A program made the translations under genes and the position numbers. From assembly GCA_045542485.1 (NCBI GenBank), contig JAZQLC010000025.1:62001-126000 (forward strand): 64,000 nt of DNA, given 5' to 3'. The notes below the pieces were generated by a model. That model saw only the letters and a program-made list of their open reading frames with translations. It did not search any database and was not told the DNA's origin. The stretch comes from SIG575 sp045542485 (GTDB lineage Bacteria > Bacillota > Clostridia > Oscillospirales > Acutalibacteraceae). Positions 9,431-18,707 of this stretch are shown in pieces (within the stretch, counting starts at the first letter, position 1; every line of letters starts with the position of its first letter).

Positions 9431-9488
9431 TTCTTCGTTGATTTTTGCGCCGCATCCGTTTTCGGAGCGACAGCAAGGAGGAATATAT

Positions 9489-10115
9489 ATGGCTAAAAAC
9501 CAAATGTCAAAACTTGTCAAATTTGTTCAACTCGCAGTGCTGACCGCAATCGTTGTGGTAATGTCCTTCACACCGCTGGGATATCTGAAAATAGGGCCTC
9601 TTTCAATTGCCCTTGTGATAATCCCCGTTGTCACCGGAGCAATTGTGCTCGGACCCGGAGCAGGAGCCTTCCTCGGACTTGTATTCGGCGTTACAAGCTT
9701 TGCACAGTGTTTCGGTATGGATGCATTCGGCACAACGCTCTTTTCAATCAACCCTTTCTTCACATTTGTGATGTGTATTCCCACGAGAATCCTTGCAGGA
9801 TATCTCTGCGGTCTTATTTTCAAGGGGATGCAGAAAGCGTTGAAAGATAAAAAAGCTGCGGAATTTTCCTATCCCGTTGCGGCAGTTTCGGGACCGGTTT
9901 TCAACACTCTTTTCTTTATGTCATCTCTTGTACTGCTCTTCGGAAAAACCGATTTTATTCAGGATATGATGGCATCATCAGGTGCTGAAAACTTCCTTAT
10001 GTTCTTTGTTCTTATGGTAGGTGTGAACGGTGTGGTTGAAATCGTTTCCTGCCTTGTTGTGGCGTCTGCAGTAAGTAAAGCGCTTACTGTTGCAAATAAA
10101 AAAATGCGTATTTAA
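9489..10115 (+). CDS. panT: ECF transporter S component, probable pantothenate-specific (PanT-like)
   Basis: 208 residues from the ATG at 9489, which follows AAGGAGG; the open frame starts 51 bases earlier without such a site. It has five to six hydrophobic helices and the short N-terminal AXXXA-type helix (LAVLTAIVVVMS) by which S components dock to the shared EcfT subunit. The energising EcfA and EcfT proteins are not in the window. Its place directly after coaX argues for pantothenate as the vitamin captured; another vitamin cannot be excluded from sequence alone. Confidence 0.78.
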   Translation: MAKNQMSKLVKFVQLAVLTAIVVVMSFTPLGYLKIGPLSIALVIIPVVTGAIVLGPGAGAFLGLVFGVTSFAQCFGMDAFGTTLFSINPFFTFVMCIPTRILAGYLCGLIFKGMQKALKDKKAAEFSYPVAAVSGPVFNTLFFMSSLVLLFGKTDFIQDMMASSGAENFLMFFVLMVGVNGVVEIVSCLVVASAVSKALTVANKKMRI

Positions 10116-10176
10116 AAGCAAAGCCGTGGGGCAAGTTATGTCTTACGGCTTATTTTACAAGCAAAGGGGAATTGAT

Positions 10177-13100
10177 ATGATTTTTCCAAAGTCAAAAGAA
10201 AAAAGCTTAACGGCTGAACTTTTCAGGAATCCCACAAACGAATACCGTGGCGAACCTTTCTGGGCTCTGAACAACAACCTGGACAAGGAAAAAATGAAAA
10301 AACAGCTGGATTATTTTGAAGAAATGGGCATCGGCGGTGCACATATGCACTGTCGTACAGGTCTTGATATTGACTATATGAGTGATGAATATCTTGAGCA
10401 TATCAAGGCAGTTGTGGAACGCGCAAAAGAAAAGAATATGAAAGCATATCTCTACGATGAAGACCGTTGGCCCTCAGGCTTTGCAGGTGGTCTTGTTACC
10501 TGCAACGAGGAATTCAGAGCAAGATATATTGCTTTTTCACCTATAAAGAATGAAGATGCGGTAGAGAAAAATATTAATGATTCTTCGAGTGCAGGAGCAC
10601 TCAGCAAAGACGGAGAGCTTCTTGCAAGATATGACATAACTCTCGAAAACGGATATCTTACAAGCTACAAGCGTCTTGCAGACGACGAAGAGGGAGAGAA
10701 TGTATGGTACGCATATCTGGAGGTTTCAAAGCCCTCTGCCTGGTTCAATAACCAGACATATGTTGATACACTCAACCCTGATGCTATGGCGAAATTCGTT
10801 GAGGTTACACATCAGAGATATTATGATGTGCTCAGCGAATATATCGGTGACACAATCCCTGCTATCTTCACGGATGAGCCTCAGCACACAAGAAAAACTT
10901 CACTTGATTTTGCAGAAGACAAAACAAGCGAAATCATTCCCTTTACGGGCGCACTTCCCGAAATTTACAAAGAAAAATACGGAGAAGATTTCTTCGACAC
11001 ACTTCCCGAAATTTTCTGGGATCTGCCTGATTCAAAGGTTTCTGTTGCAAGATACAGATTCCATGACCTTACAAGTGAGCTTCTTGCATCTGCCTTTGCT
11101 GATACAATCGGCAGTTGGTGTGACGAACACAATCTTCCTCTTACAGGTCATATGATGGAAGAGCATTCTCTCAATTCACAGACATCGGCAATCGGTGAGG
11201 CTATGCGTTCTTACCGTTCATTCGGTCTTCCGGGCATTGATATGCTCTGCGATCAGAGAGAGTATACAACTGCAAAACAGGCACAGAGTGCATCTCATCA
11301 GTACGGCAGAGAGGGCGTTCTCAGTGAGCTTTACGGTGTTACGGGCTGGGAATTTGATTTCCGCGGTCACAAACAGCAGGGCGACTGGCAGGCAGTTCTC
11401 GGAATCACCAACAGAGTTCATCACCTTTCGTGGTACAGTATGGAGGGCGAGGCAAAGCGTGACTATCCTGCTTCAATCTTCTATCAGTCACCCTGGTACA
11501 AAGAATATAAGCTTATCGAAGACCATTTCGCAAGAGTGAACACTGCTATGACAAGAGGTAAGCCAGAGGTGAAAATAGGTCTTATCCATCCTGTTGAAAG
11601 CTATTGGGTGCGTTTCGGTCCTCAGGAACAGACAGGTCTTTTCCGTGAAGAGCTTGAGCAGAATTTCCAGAATGTTGTTCTCTGGCTTCTTTCAAATCAG
11701 CTTGACTTTGATTTTATTGCAGAATCTCTTCTGCCGTCACAGAACAAAGAGCAGAAAGGAAGCAAACTCACCGTGGGCGAAATGGCTTATGATGTTGTGA
11801 TTGCACCTGCCCTTGAAACAATCAGAGGTACAACTCTTCAGAGACTCAAGGCTTTCCGTAAAGCGGGGGGTAAGGTTATTTTCCTTGGCTCTGCACCTAA
11901 TTATGTTGACGCAGTTCTCAGCGATGAGGCAAAAGAGTTTGCAAAGGAATGCGACCTTGTTTCATTTACTCAGGCAAGTCTTGTAAAGAGCCTTGAAGAG
12001 TTCAGAACAGTCTCTCTTCTTGACGGTGAAGGAAAGAATGCAAAAAATCTCTTCTATCAGATGAGAAACGATAATGACTGTAAGTGGCTCTTTATTGCCA
12101 ACGGCTTCAAGTGTACAACTCCCGACCTTATCAGAGACATGGAAGTTACAATTAAAATTAAAGGCAATTACACGGCAGAGCTTTACGATACTCTCACAGG
12201 CGAAATTTACTGTGTGCCCACAACCTGCAAGGACGGTTTCACTGTTATGAAAAAGCAGATGTACCGTCACGACAGCCTTCTTCTTAAGCTTACAGAGGCA
12301 GAAGAGCATTCGGCGGACATTTCTGTTACGGAAAGAGAAGTTACTGAAAAAATTCATCTTCTCGGTGCTATGGAATATGAGATGTCTGAGCCTAATGTTG
12401 CACTTCTCGAAAGAGCAGAATACCGTTTTGACGGCGGTGAATGGCAGGGTGAAGAGGAAGTTCTTCTCATAGATGATAAATTCAGAGATATTCTCGGATA
12501 TCCCTCAAGAAAAGAATCTGTCGCTCAGCCCTGGGTAATCAAAAACGATGAGAATGATGTACATACACTTGAACTGCGTTATACAATCCATTCTGAAATC
12601 GATACGGAAGACGATGTATATTTTGCATACGAAAGACCTGAGCTTTGCGAAATCAAAGTAAACGGTAATGTTCTTGAGCAGAAATATGAAGGATTTTATG
12701 TTGACGAATGTCTCGTTAAGATGAACATCGGCAAACTCCGCAAGGGTGACAACACAATCGAAATCAAAATGCCCTTTGTTAAGAAAACCAACGTTGAATG
12801 GGGCTATCTTCTCGGTAACTTCGGCGTAAATGTTGAGGGCGCAGAAATCACAATTACAGAAAAACGCGATACAATCTGCTTCGGTGAATATCTGAGATAC
12901 GGTATGCCTTTCTACGGCGGTAACCTTACCTACAAATACAAGGTCAATGTTTCTGAGGGCGATTACAGACTTTCCTGCACAATGTTCAGAAACCCCGTAA
13001 TTGCAGTGTCTGTTGACGGAAAGGATTGCGGAAGAATTGCATTTGAGCCTTATTCAGCAGAATTGGGACACCTTGAAGCAGGTGAGCATCTTATTGAGAT

Positions 13101-13281
13101 AACGGCTTTCGGCCATCGTTATAACAGCTTCGGTGCAATACACAACAACGACCTTAACAGACAGTGGCACGGACCCGATGCATGGCGTGTTATCTGGGAA
13201 GATTACACCAAATATTATTTCTTCAAGCCCATAGGCATCCAGAAAGAGCCTGTGCTTGAAAAACTGGAGGAAACAAAATGA
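10177..13281 (+). CDS. large glycoside hydrolase, GH106 (alpha-L-rhamnosidase)-like
   Basis: 1034 residues from the ATG at 10177, chosen for the AAAGGGGAATTG just upstream. The N-terminal third carries blocks seen in GH106-like proteins: FWALNNNLDKEKMKKQLDYF, GIGGAHMHCRTGLDIDY and AYLYDEDRWPSGFAGG. These are followed by IFTDEPQH and TGHMMEEHS with candidate acidic residues. The C-terminal third looks like beta-sandwich modules. There is no signal peptide, so it probably acts inside the cell on imported oligosaccharides. It starts 61 bases after panT and overlaps the next gene by 4 bases. The exact linkage and sugar are unknown. Confidence 0.72.
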   Translation: MIFPKSKEKSLTAELFRNPTNEYRGEPFWALNNNLDKEKMKKQLDYFEEMGIGGAHMHCRTGLDIDYMSDEYLEHIKAVVERAKEKNMKAYLYDEDRWPSGFAGGLVTCNEEFRARYIAFSPIKNEDAVEKNINDSSSAGALSKDGELLARYDITLENGYLTSYKRLADDEEGENVWYAYLEVSKPSAWFNNQTYVDTLNPDAMAKFVEVTHQRYYDVLSEYIGDTIPAIFTDEPQHTRKTSLDFAEDKTSEIIPFTGALPEIYKEKYGEDFFDTLPEIFWDLPDSKVSVARYRFHDLTSELLASAFADTIGSWCDEHNLPLTGHMMEEHSLNSQTSAIGEAMRSYRSFGLPGIDMLCDQREYTTAKQAQSASHQYGREGVLSELYGVTGWEFDFRGHKQQGDWQAVLGITNRVHHLSWYSMEGEAKRDYPASIFYQSPWYKEYKLIEDHFARVNTAMTRGKPEVKIGLIHPVESYWVRFGPQEQTGLFREELEQNFQNVVLWLLSNQLDFDFIAESLLPSQNKEQKGSKLTVGEMAYDVVIAPALETIRGTTLQRLKAFRKAGGKVIFLGSAPNYVDAVLSDEAKEFAKECDLVSFTQASLVKSLEEFRTVSLLDGEGKNAKNLFYQMRNDNDCKWLFIANGFKCTTPDLIRDMEVTIKIKGNYTAELYDTLTGEIYCVPTTCKDGFTVMKKQMYRHDSLLLKLTEAEEHSADISVTEREVTEKIHLLGAMEYEMSEPNVALLERAEYRFDGGEWQGEEEVLLIDDKFRDILGYPSRKESVAQPWVIKNDENDVHTLELRYTIHSEIDTEDDVYFAYERPELCEIKVNGNVLEQKYEGFYVDECLVKMNIGKLRKGDNTIEIKMPFVKKTNVEWGYLLGNFGVNVEGAEITITEKRDTICFGEYLRYGMPFYGGNLTYKYKVNVSEGDYRLSCTMFRNPVIAVSVDGKDCGRIAFEPYSAELGHLEAGEHLIEITAFGHRYNSFGAIHNNDLNRQWHGPDAWRVIWEDYTKYYFFKPIGIQKEPVLEKLEETK

Positions 13282-14726
13282 AATATGTAGGTTTAGCGCT
13301 TCTTGCACTTCTTGCGGTGATTGTTGTGCTTCTTCTTGTTGCTGTTATAAATGCAGTGAGAATCAAGGCGAAACCCATCAAGGGCAAAGAAACTCTCGAT
13401 TATACAAAAGATGAAGAGGCGTCTTACGCTGAAAAGCTTTCTGAAATGGTTAAAATTCCCTCAATTTCCTTGAGGGGTAACACCGACCTTACTGAATTCT
13501 ACAAGCTTCACAAGGTTCTTGAAAAGGATTTTCCTCTCGTTCACGAAAAGCTTGAGAAAACAGAAATTCAGGGAAATCTGCTCTATAAATGGACAGGTAA
13601 GGATTCCTCCCGTGCGTTTCTTCTTATGGGACATCAGGATGTAGTTCCTGCCGAAGAAACCGATTGGAAATATGACCCGTTTTCAGGCGAAATCGCAGAC
13701 GGCGCAGTTCACGGCAGAGGTGCTATGGACTGCAAATGTACTGTTCTTGCTGAACTTGCAGCAACGGAAGAGCTTCTCGCTGAGGGATTTGTTCCCGAGT
13801 GCGATGTTTATCTTGCTTTCTCAGCCAATGAAGAAATCTTCGGCGGCGGTGCAGACCTGATTATTGATTACCTTATTGAAAAGGGTGTACGCCTTTCATC
13901 TGTAATGGATGAGGGTGGTACAATTATGGAAAAAGCATTCCCCGGTGTTGCTTGTGACACAGCGGCAATCGGTATTGTTGAAAAAGGTAACTGCAACATT
14001 AAAATTATCGCAAAAGGCTCAGGCGGACATTCTTCAACTCCGCCGAAAAACACTCCTCTTGCGCGTCTTGCAGCATTTGTCAACGAGGTTGAGACAAAGA
14101 AGCCTTTCAAAAAGCATATGGGTGAGCCCGTAAAGCGTATGTTCTCATCTGTTGCACCTTATGCATCTTTCCCTATGAGATTGGTGCTCGGTAATGTATG
14201 GCTCTTCAAACCTGCTCTTATTGCTCTTCTTCCTGCTCTTTCTTCGTTCGGTGAAGCATTCCTTTCAACTACCTGCGCATTTACAATGTGCGGTGGCTCA
14301 ACAACTCCCAACGTTATTCCTGATGAAGCATATGTTATCTGTAATATCAGACCCTCGACTCATCAGGATGCTGATGCATCAATTGCAGTTCTTGAAAAAA
14401 TTGCAGCAAAATATGACCTTATCGTTGAGCCGATGAACAGAAGAAGCGCGTCAAAGGTCACAGACCCTGACGGAGAAGAATTTGCTTACCTTAAACAGTG
14501 TATCAACGAAACACTTCCCGAGGTATGCGTTACACCTTATTTTATGGCAGGTGCAACAGACTGCAGATTCTATGAGAGAGTTACTGATAACTGTCTTCGT
14601 TTCTGCCCCGTAAAGCAGACACCCAAACAACTTGCAGCTATGCATGCGGCAAATGAAAACATTTCAACAGACAACCTTGCTGTGGGTGTGAAATTCTATA
14701 AATATTACATCAAAAATCACAAATAA
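13278..14726 (+). CDS. M20-family metallopeptidase with N-terminal membrane anchor
   Basis: 482 residues. A single hydrophobic helix (residues about 4-25) anchors it. The M20 metal and catalytic residues are in place: GHQDVVP with H119 and D121, GRGAMDCK with the bridging D151, and the glutamate pair SANEEIF at 185-186. A lid/dimerisation domain sits between. The closest look is to the carboxypeptidase S / PM20D1 type, which hydrolyses dipeptides or N-acyl amino acids. Its ATG overlaps the TGA of the hydrolase before it (ATGA), so the two are translationally coupled. The substrate is open. Confidence 0.85.
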   Translation: MKYVGLALLALLAVIVVLLLVAVINAVRIKAKPIKGKETLDYTKDEEASYAEKLSEMVKIPSISLRGNTDLTEFYKLHKVLEKDFPLVHEKLEKTEIQGNLLYKWTGKDSSRAFLLMGHQDVVPAEETDWKYDPFSGEIADGAVHGRGAMDCKCTVLAELAATEELLAEGFVPECDVYLAFSANEEIFGGGADLIIDYLIEKGVRLSSVMDEGGTIMEKAFPGVACDTAAIGIVEKGNCNIKIIAKGSGGHSSTPPKNTPLARLAAFVNEVETKKPFKKHMGEPVKRMFSSVAPYASFPMRLVLGNVWLFKPALIALLPALSSFGEAFLSTTCAFTMCGGSTTPNVIPDEAYVICNIRPSTHQDADASIAVLEKIAAKYDLIVEPMNRRSASKVTDPDGEEFAYLKQCINETLPEVCVTPYFMAGATDCRFYERVTDNCLRFCPVKQTPKQLAAMHAANENISTDNLAVGVKFYKYYIKNHK

Positions 14727-14736
14727 AGGTGTTCTG

Positions 14737-15840
14737 ATGACGGAAAGAAAAAATGTTTTTAAAGTTATCGCCATAATTCTGCTTTCAGCAGTAGCAGTAT
14801 TCTGTGCTGCAGTGGCTTTCGGCGACAGAGATAAGCTTTTTGCCGAAAAAGAGACAGCTGAAGAAACAACAGTTCTCCCTGACGGTTTTTACCGTAACGG
14901 GGAGAATTGGTGTTATTTTGAAAACGGAACAGAGTCGGATAAAAACGGAAAAATTCAGGGAACAGTAGACGGTAAAACGGGTATCTGGATGACTGTCGGC
15001 GGTAAGGTGGACTTTGAGTTCACTTCCCTTGAGAGTATGGGCGAGGGCAAGTGGCAGTATATAAAAGACGGTGCCGTTACCGAAAAAACATCAGATGAGG
15101 CGTCACTGATTTTCGGCGGAATTCTGAATTCTGCTGAAAGCAAAACTGAAATTACAACATTCGGTAATTTTGACTTATCGGAAGAAAAGAAAGCTCACCT
15201 TCAGTCTGAAATTGACAGGGTGAACGCAAAAGGCTATAAAGCAGGTTTTGTAGTGATGAATCTCAAATCTCTTGAGGGCTTCAGTTACAATGCAGACGAA
15301 AAAATTTATTCTGCAAGTACAATCAAAGGACCGTATATTGTTTCGCTTGTAAAAAGTGATAGCACCCTTATCGAAAAGGAAAGGGTTAAAATAGAAGCAA
15401 CACTCGTAAGGTCATCAAACAGTGATTACGAGAGTCTTCGCAACAGATACGGCAACGGACATTTTGTGGAATTTTCTGCAAAGACAGGTAATGACCTTGT
15501 TATTGACCTGACTCATAATTATCAGTTTCTGACTCCGAGAAAACTTGCACATCTGTGGGCGGAAAGCTATATTTTCTTTGAAAGCGGAGAAACGGGCGAA
15601 AAGCTGGGAGAAATGTTTGAAAATCCTGAGATTTCTCCTATAAATAAAGTTTTCTCGGCAGAATATAAAACGCGCACAAAAGCAGGGTGGATTACTAAGA
15701 ATAAAACAAGTGTCACAAACGATGCGGGAGTTGTTTACACGGAAAACGGTGATTGGCTAGTTGTTATAATGACAACTGCGCCCTGCGATTTCAGTGTTGT
15801 TGAAAATCTGGCACAGGGGATAAAGAGATCTATATTCTGA
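14737..15840 (+). CDS. membrane-anchored serine hydrolase of the beta-lactamase / penicillin-binding fold
   Basis: 367 residues with an N-terminal hydrophobic anchor (residues 8-28) and a short repeat-like region (about 50-110). A class A beta-lactamase-like domain follows. The nucleophile motif S-x-x-K is S194-T-I-K197. An S-x-N-like motif lies at 226-228 (SSN), and KAGW near residue 334 takes the place of K-T-G. This fold includes beta-lactamases and cell-wall D,D-peptidases. The weak third motif and lack of other resistance genes favour a housekeeping wall hydrolase. It follows the M20 peptidase after 10 bases. Confidence 0.75.
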   Translation: MTERKNVFKVIAIILLSAVAVFCAAVAFGDRDKLFAEKETAEETTVLPDGFYRNGENWCYFENGTESDKNGKIQGTVDGKTGIWMTVGGKVDFEFTSLESMGEGKWQYIKDGAVTEKTSDEASLIFGGILNSAESKTEITTFGNFDLSEEKKAHLQSEIDRVNAKGYKAGFVVMNLKSLEGFSYNADEKIYSASTIKGPYIVSLVKSDSTLIEKERVKIEATLVRSSNSDYESLRNRYGNGHFVEFSAKTGNDLVIDLTHNYQFLTPRKLAHLWAESYIFFESGETGEKLGEMFENPEISPINKVFSAEYKTRTKAGWITKNKTSVTNDAGVVYTENGDWLVVIMTTAPCDFSVVENLAQGIKRSIF

Positions 15841-15859
15841 GAAGATAGGAAGGAACATT

Positions 15860-16612
15860 ATGGATACAGAAAATTTTGTAATTGAAAACGGAATTTTACA
15901 GAAATATAACGGCACAGATGCGATTGTGACTGTCCCTGATTCTGTAACTGAAATAGGCAGCAGTGCTTTTTACAGATGCAAAACCCTTGTTTCCGTCACG
16001 CTCCCCGATACTGTTACAAAAATCGGAAAATATGCTTTCAGAGATTGCCCTGAACTCTGCGATGTGAATCTGGGTAAAGGTGTTACAGAAATTGAATATA
16101 TGGCATTTCACGGTTGCACAAGCCTTAACTCGATAATAATCACGGAGAATGTGAAAATGATTAATGTACGCACTTTCGGAAGATGCGAAAATCTTGAAAG
16201 TATAACTTTTCCGTCTTCACTTGCCGTAATCGGTCCCGGTGCGTTCGGCGAAAGCAAGAAGCTTTTTGATATCAGCATTCCCCACGGTATCCCTGAAATG
16301 AAATACCGTAATGAAAGATTTCTTGGCAGTGATGCGAAAAATGCGTCTTTTTATGTAAATATCTATCTTTTTGGAGACGACACCCGTAATGAAGAATTTG
16401 ATGAGGGCTGCCGCGGATGGATTAAGCGATATCCGGTTTCTTGCTTCATGGAAAAGGCGCTTGTTACCGGCTCACTTTCTGCTGCGAAGAAAATTCTCGA
16501 TTCCTGTACAGAGCTTCCGCCGGAGAAATTTGAAACTTATCTTGAAGAAATCAGAAGCCTTGCAGATGAGGAAATAATTCCCGGAATTACAGAGTTACTG
16601 AAAAACTATTAA
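15860..16612 (+). CDS. BspA-type leucine-rich-repeat protein, no signal peptide
   Basis: 250 residues. About five tandem LRR_5 repeats of 23 residues span roughly residues 18-130, with the recurrent pattern V-T-x-I-G-x-x-A-F-x-x-C-x-x-L. A helical C-terminal domain (about 185-250) follows. Most BspA-type proteins are secreted adhesins, but this one has neither signal peptide nor membrane helix, so it is predicted to be cytosolic and may mediate protein contacts. It begins 19 bases after the serine hydrolase with a GGAAGGAA site and ends at a strong terminator, so it is the last gene of the run that starts at coaX. Confidence 0.7.
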   Translation: MDTENFVIENGILQKYNGTDAIVTVPDSVTEIGSSAFYRCKTLVSVTLPDTVTKIGKYAFRDCPELCDVNLGKGVTEIEYMAFHGCTSLNSIIITENVKMINVRTFGRCENLESITFPSSLAVIGPGAFGESKKLFDISIPHGIPEMKYRNERFLGSDAKNASFYVNIYLFGDDTRNEEFDEGCRGWIKRYPVSCFMEKALVTGSLSAAKKILDSCTELPPEKFETYLEEIRSLADEEIIPGITELLKNY

Positions 16613-16625
16613 GCGTAAAAATAAA

Positions 16626-16655
16626 CCGTCAGAAGAGTTTTATTTCTTCTGACGG
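16626..16655. terminator. bidirectional terminator between the LRR gene and deoB
   Basis: An 11-base perfect stem CCGTCAGAAGA / TCTTCTGACGG with an 8-base loop, flanked by A-rich and T-rich sequence. It can end transcription from both convergent genes. Confidence 0.85.
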
Positions 16656-16661
16656 CTTTTA

Positions 16662-17825
16662 TTATGATGTGATGTCTTTTAAAAAGCTTTTGTTGTTGCA
16701 AATTATATCGATTCCGAAATATTCTCCGATTGTGTCTGCAATACAGGAGAAGGTGTCGATTGTGCCGAGGTTTATATTTTTGATTTTTTTTCCGTAAACA
16801 ATGAGCGGGACACACTCTCTTGTGTGGTCCGTGCCCTTATATGCAGGGTCGCATCCGTGGTCGGCGGTGATAATAAGGATGTCGTCTTCTTTCATTTTTT
16901 CTGTGAAAATCGGAAGAAAAGCATCAAATTCACTGAGTGCCTTCGCGTAGCCGTCAACATCTCTTCTGTGACCATAAGTCATATCGAAATCAACAAGGTT
17001 TGTAAAGCAGAGACCGCAGAAATCTCTTTCTGCAAATTCAAGCATCTTTTCCATTCCCTCTGCATTTGAGTGTGTGAAAACGCTCTCGGTGATACCTTTA
17101 CCGGCGAAGATGTCTGAAATTTTGCCGATTGAGATTGTATCAAGGTGATTGGCGCTTAACTTGTCAAGTATAGTCTCGTCAGGCGGAGAAATTGAAAAAT
17201 CGTGTCTGTTTGCAGTTCTTTTGAAGTTACCTGCAGTGCCTTCAAAGGGTCTTGCAATAACTCTGCCTACGCCGTGCTTTCCCGTAAGGATGCTTCTTGC
17301 AATACGGCAGTATTCATAAAGCTTTTCAGGCGGAACAAGGCTTTCGTGAGCGGCAATCTGAAAAACGCTGTCAGCAGAAGTGTAAACAATAAGTTTTCCT
17401 GTTTTCAGGTGTTCTTCGCCGTAATCCCTGATTACCTCGGTGCCTGAGTAAGGTTTATTGCACAGAACTCCCACACCTGCTTTTTCTTCAAATTCCCTTA
17501 TGATTTCGTCGGGGAATCCGTCGGGATAAACGGGAAGCGGGTCAGGGGAGATGATACCGGCGATTTCCCAGTGTCCTATTGTGGTATCTTTGCCACGGGA
17601 TTTTTCCTGAAGTCTGCCCACGGTGGAAGTCGGTTTTTCTTCTTTTGGCAGATAACCGATGCCGTCTATGTTTCCGATACCCATTCTCAGAAGATTTGGA
17701 ATGCGGAATTCAGGTGATGAGGAAATGCTTTTCATTGTGTCAGCGCTTCTGTCACCGAAAAGGTGAGCGTCAGGTGCGTTTCCTATTCCGACGCTGTCAA
17801 GAACGCATAAAAATACTTTTTTCAT
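16662..17825 (-). CDS. deoB: phosphopentomutase DeoB
   Basis: About 387 residues of the alkaline-phosphatase-superfamily mutase. The start KKVFLCVLDSVGIGNAPDA contains the metal-binding aspartate. The phosphorylated threonine block is GKDTTIGHWEI. Further metal ligands are in VDFDMTYGHRRD and TADHGCDP near the end. It interconverts ribose-1-phosphate or deoxyribose-1-phosphate with the 5-phosphates after nucleoside cleavage. I used the ATG at 17825, one base after the deoD stop; a GTG at 17834 overlapping deoD would add three residues. Cotranscribed with deoD. Confidence 0.93.
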   Translation of the reverse strand: MKKVFLCVLDSVGIGNAPDAHLFGDRSADTMKSISSSPEFRIPNLLRMGIGNIDGIGYLPKEEKPTSTVGRLQEKSRGKDTTIGHWEIAGIISPDPLPVYPDGFPDEIIREFEEKAGVGVLCNKPYSGTEVIRDYGEEHLKTGKLIVYTSADSVFQIAAHESLVPPEKLYEYCRIARSILTGKHGVGRVIARPFEGTAGNFKRTANRHDFSISPPDETILDKLSANHLDTISIGKISDIFAGKGITESVFTHSNAEGMEKMLEFAERDFCGLCFTNLVDFDMTYGHRRDVDGYAKALSEFDAFLPIFTEKMKEDDILIITADHGCDPAYKGTDHTRECVPLIVYGKKIKNINLGTIDTFSCIADTIGEYFGIDIICNNKSFLKDITS

Positions 17826-17826
17826 T

Positions 17827-18555
17827 TCATTCACTGAGTCTCAATGCTGTTTCAAGAGCAATCTCCATCATCTCTGTAAATGAAGTCTGTCTTGAATCTG
17901 CATCAAGAGCTTCTCCTGTCATAATGTTGTCGCTGATTGTGCATATGGCGAGGGCGTTTTTACCGGCATATGCTGCGTTCATATAAAGAGCGGCAGCCTC
18001 CATCTCCACTGCGAGAACACCCATTTTTGCCCACTTTTCGTTGACTGAGTTGTCCGCATTGTAGAAAATGTCTGAAGACAATATGTTTCCGATGTGGGTG
18101 CTTGAATTTTTCTTATCACATTCTTCTGCTGCGATTTTCAGAAGCTTGTAACTTGCAACGGGGGCGTATGTGCCGGGAAGATTGTACTGGCTCTGATAAT
18201 CTGAATTTGTACACGCGCCCATACCGAGAACGATGTCACGCACTTTTATGTTTTTATCAAGAGCTCCTGCTGAGCCTATTCTGATGATGTTGTCAACATC
18301 GAAAAAGTTGAAAAGCTCATAACTGTAAATTCCCATTGAGGGCATACCCATACCACTTGCCATAACAGAAACGGGGACTCCCTTGTATGTTCCCGTGTAT
18401 CCTGAAATCGCTCTGACATTGTTTACGAGACGGGCGTTTCCCAGAAAATTCTCTGCGATGAACTTTGCTCTGAGTGGGTCGCCGGGCATAAGAACAGTTT
18501 TCGCGAAGTCATCGGGTGTTGCTTTTATATGTGGTGTAGGATAGCTTTTTGACAT
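17827..18555 (-). CDS. deoD: purine-nucleoside phosphorylase DeoD-type
   Basis: 242 residues. It opens SKSYPTPHIKA and has the phosphate-binding GDPLRAKFIA and the C-terminal block LAICTISDNIMTGEALDADS with the catalytic aspartate region typical of hexameric DeoD enzymes. It cleaves purine (deoxy)nucleosides with phosphate, and DeoB then handles the pentose-1-phosphate. The ATG at 18555 sits 9 bases after an AAGGAG site; an in-frame TTG two codons earlier is too close to that site. First gene of a deoD-deoB pair. Confidence 0.95.
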   Translation of the reverse strand: MSKSYPTPHIKATPDDFAKTVLMPGDPLRAKFIAENFLGNARLVNNVRAISGYTGTYKGVPVSVMASGMGMPSMGIYSYELFNFFDVDNIIRIGSAGALDKNIKVRDIVLGMGACTNSDYQSQYNLPGTYAPVASYKLLKIAAEECDKKNSSTHIGNILSSDIFYNADNSVNEKWAKMGVLAVEMEAAALYMNAAYAGKNALAICTISDNIMTGEALDADSRQTSFTEMMEIALETALRLSE

Positions 18556-18707
18556 AATCAATCACTCCTTTATACACATATAATAACACATTTTATCTGG
18601 AATATAAACAATATTTGTTAAAATATCTTGACTTTTTTTATGAAAAATGAGATTATATTATTATAAAATATACTCTTTATAAGAGTATGAACAAAGGAGA
18701 AATGAAA

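Noticed and set aside
10116..10176. Riboswitch in the gap between panT and the GH106-like gene
   Set aside because: There is only a 7-base AAGCCGT/ACGGCTT stem with a 17-base loop; no known aptamer pattern could be recognised.
14737..15840. Acquired beta-lactamase resistance gene
   Set aside because: The fold is shared but the third motif is degenerate, it is membrane-anchored and it lies in a housekeeping-like run with no mobile element.
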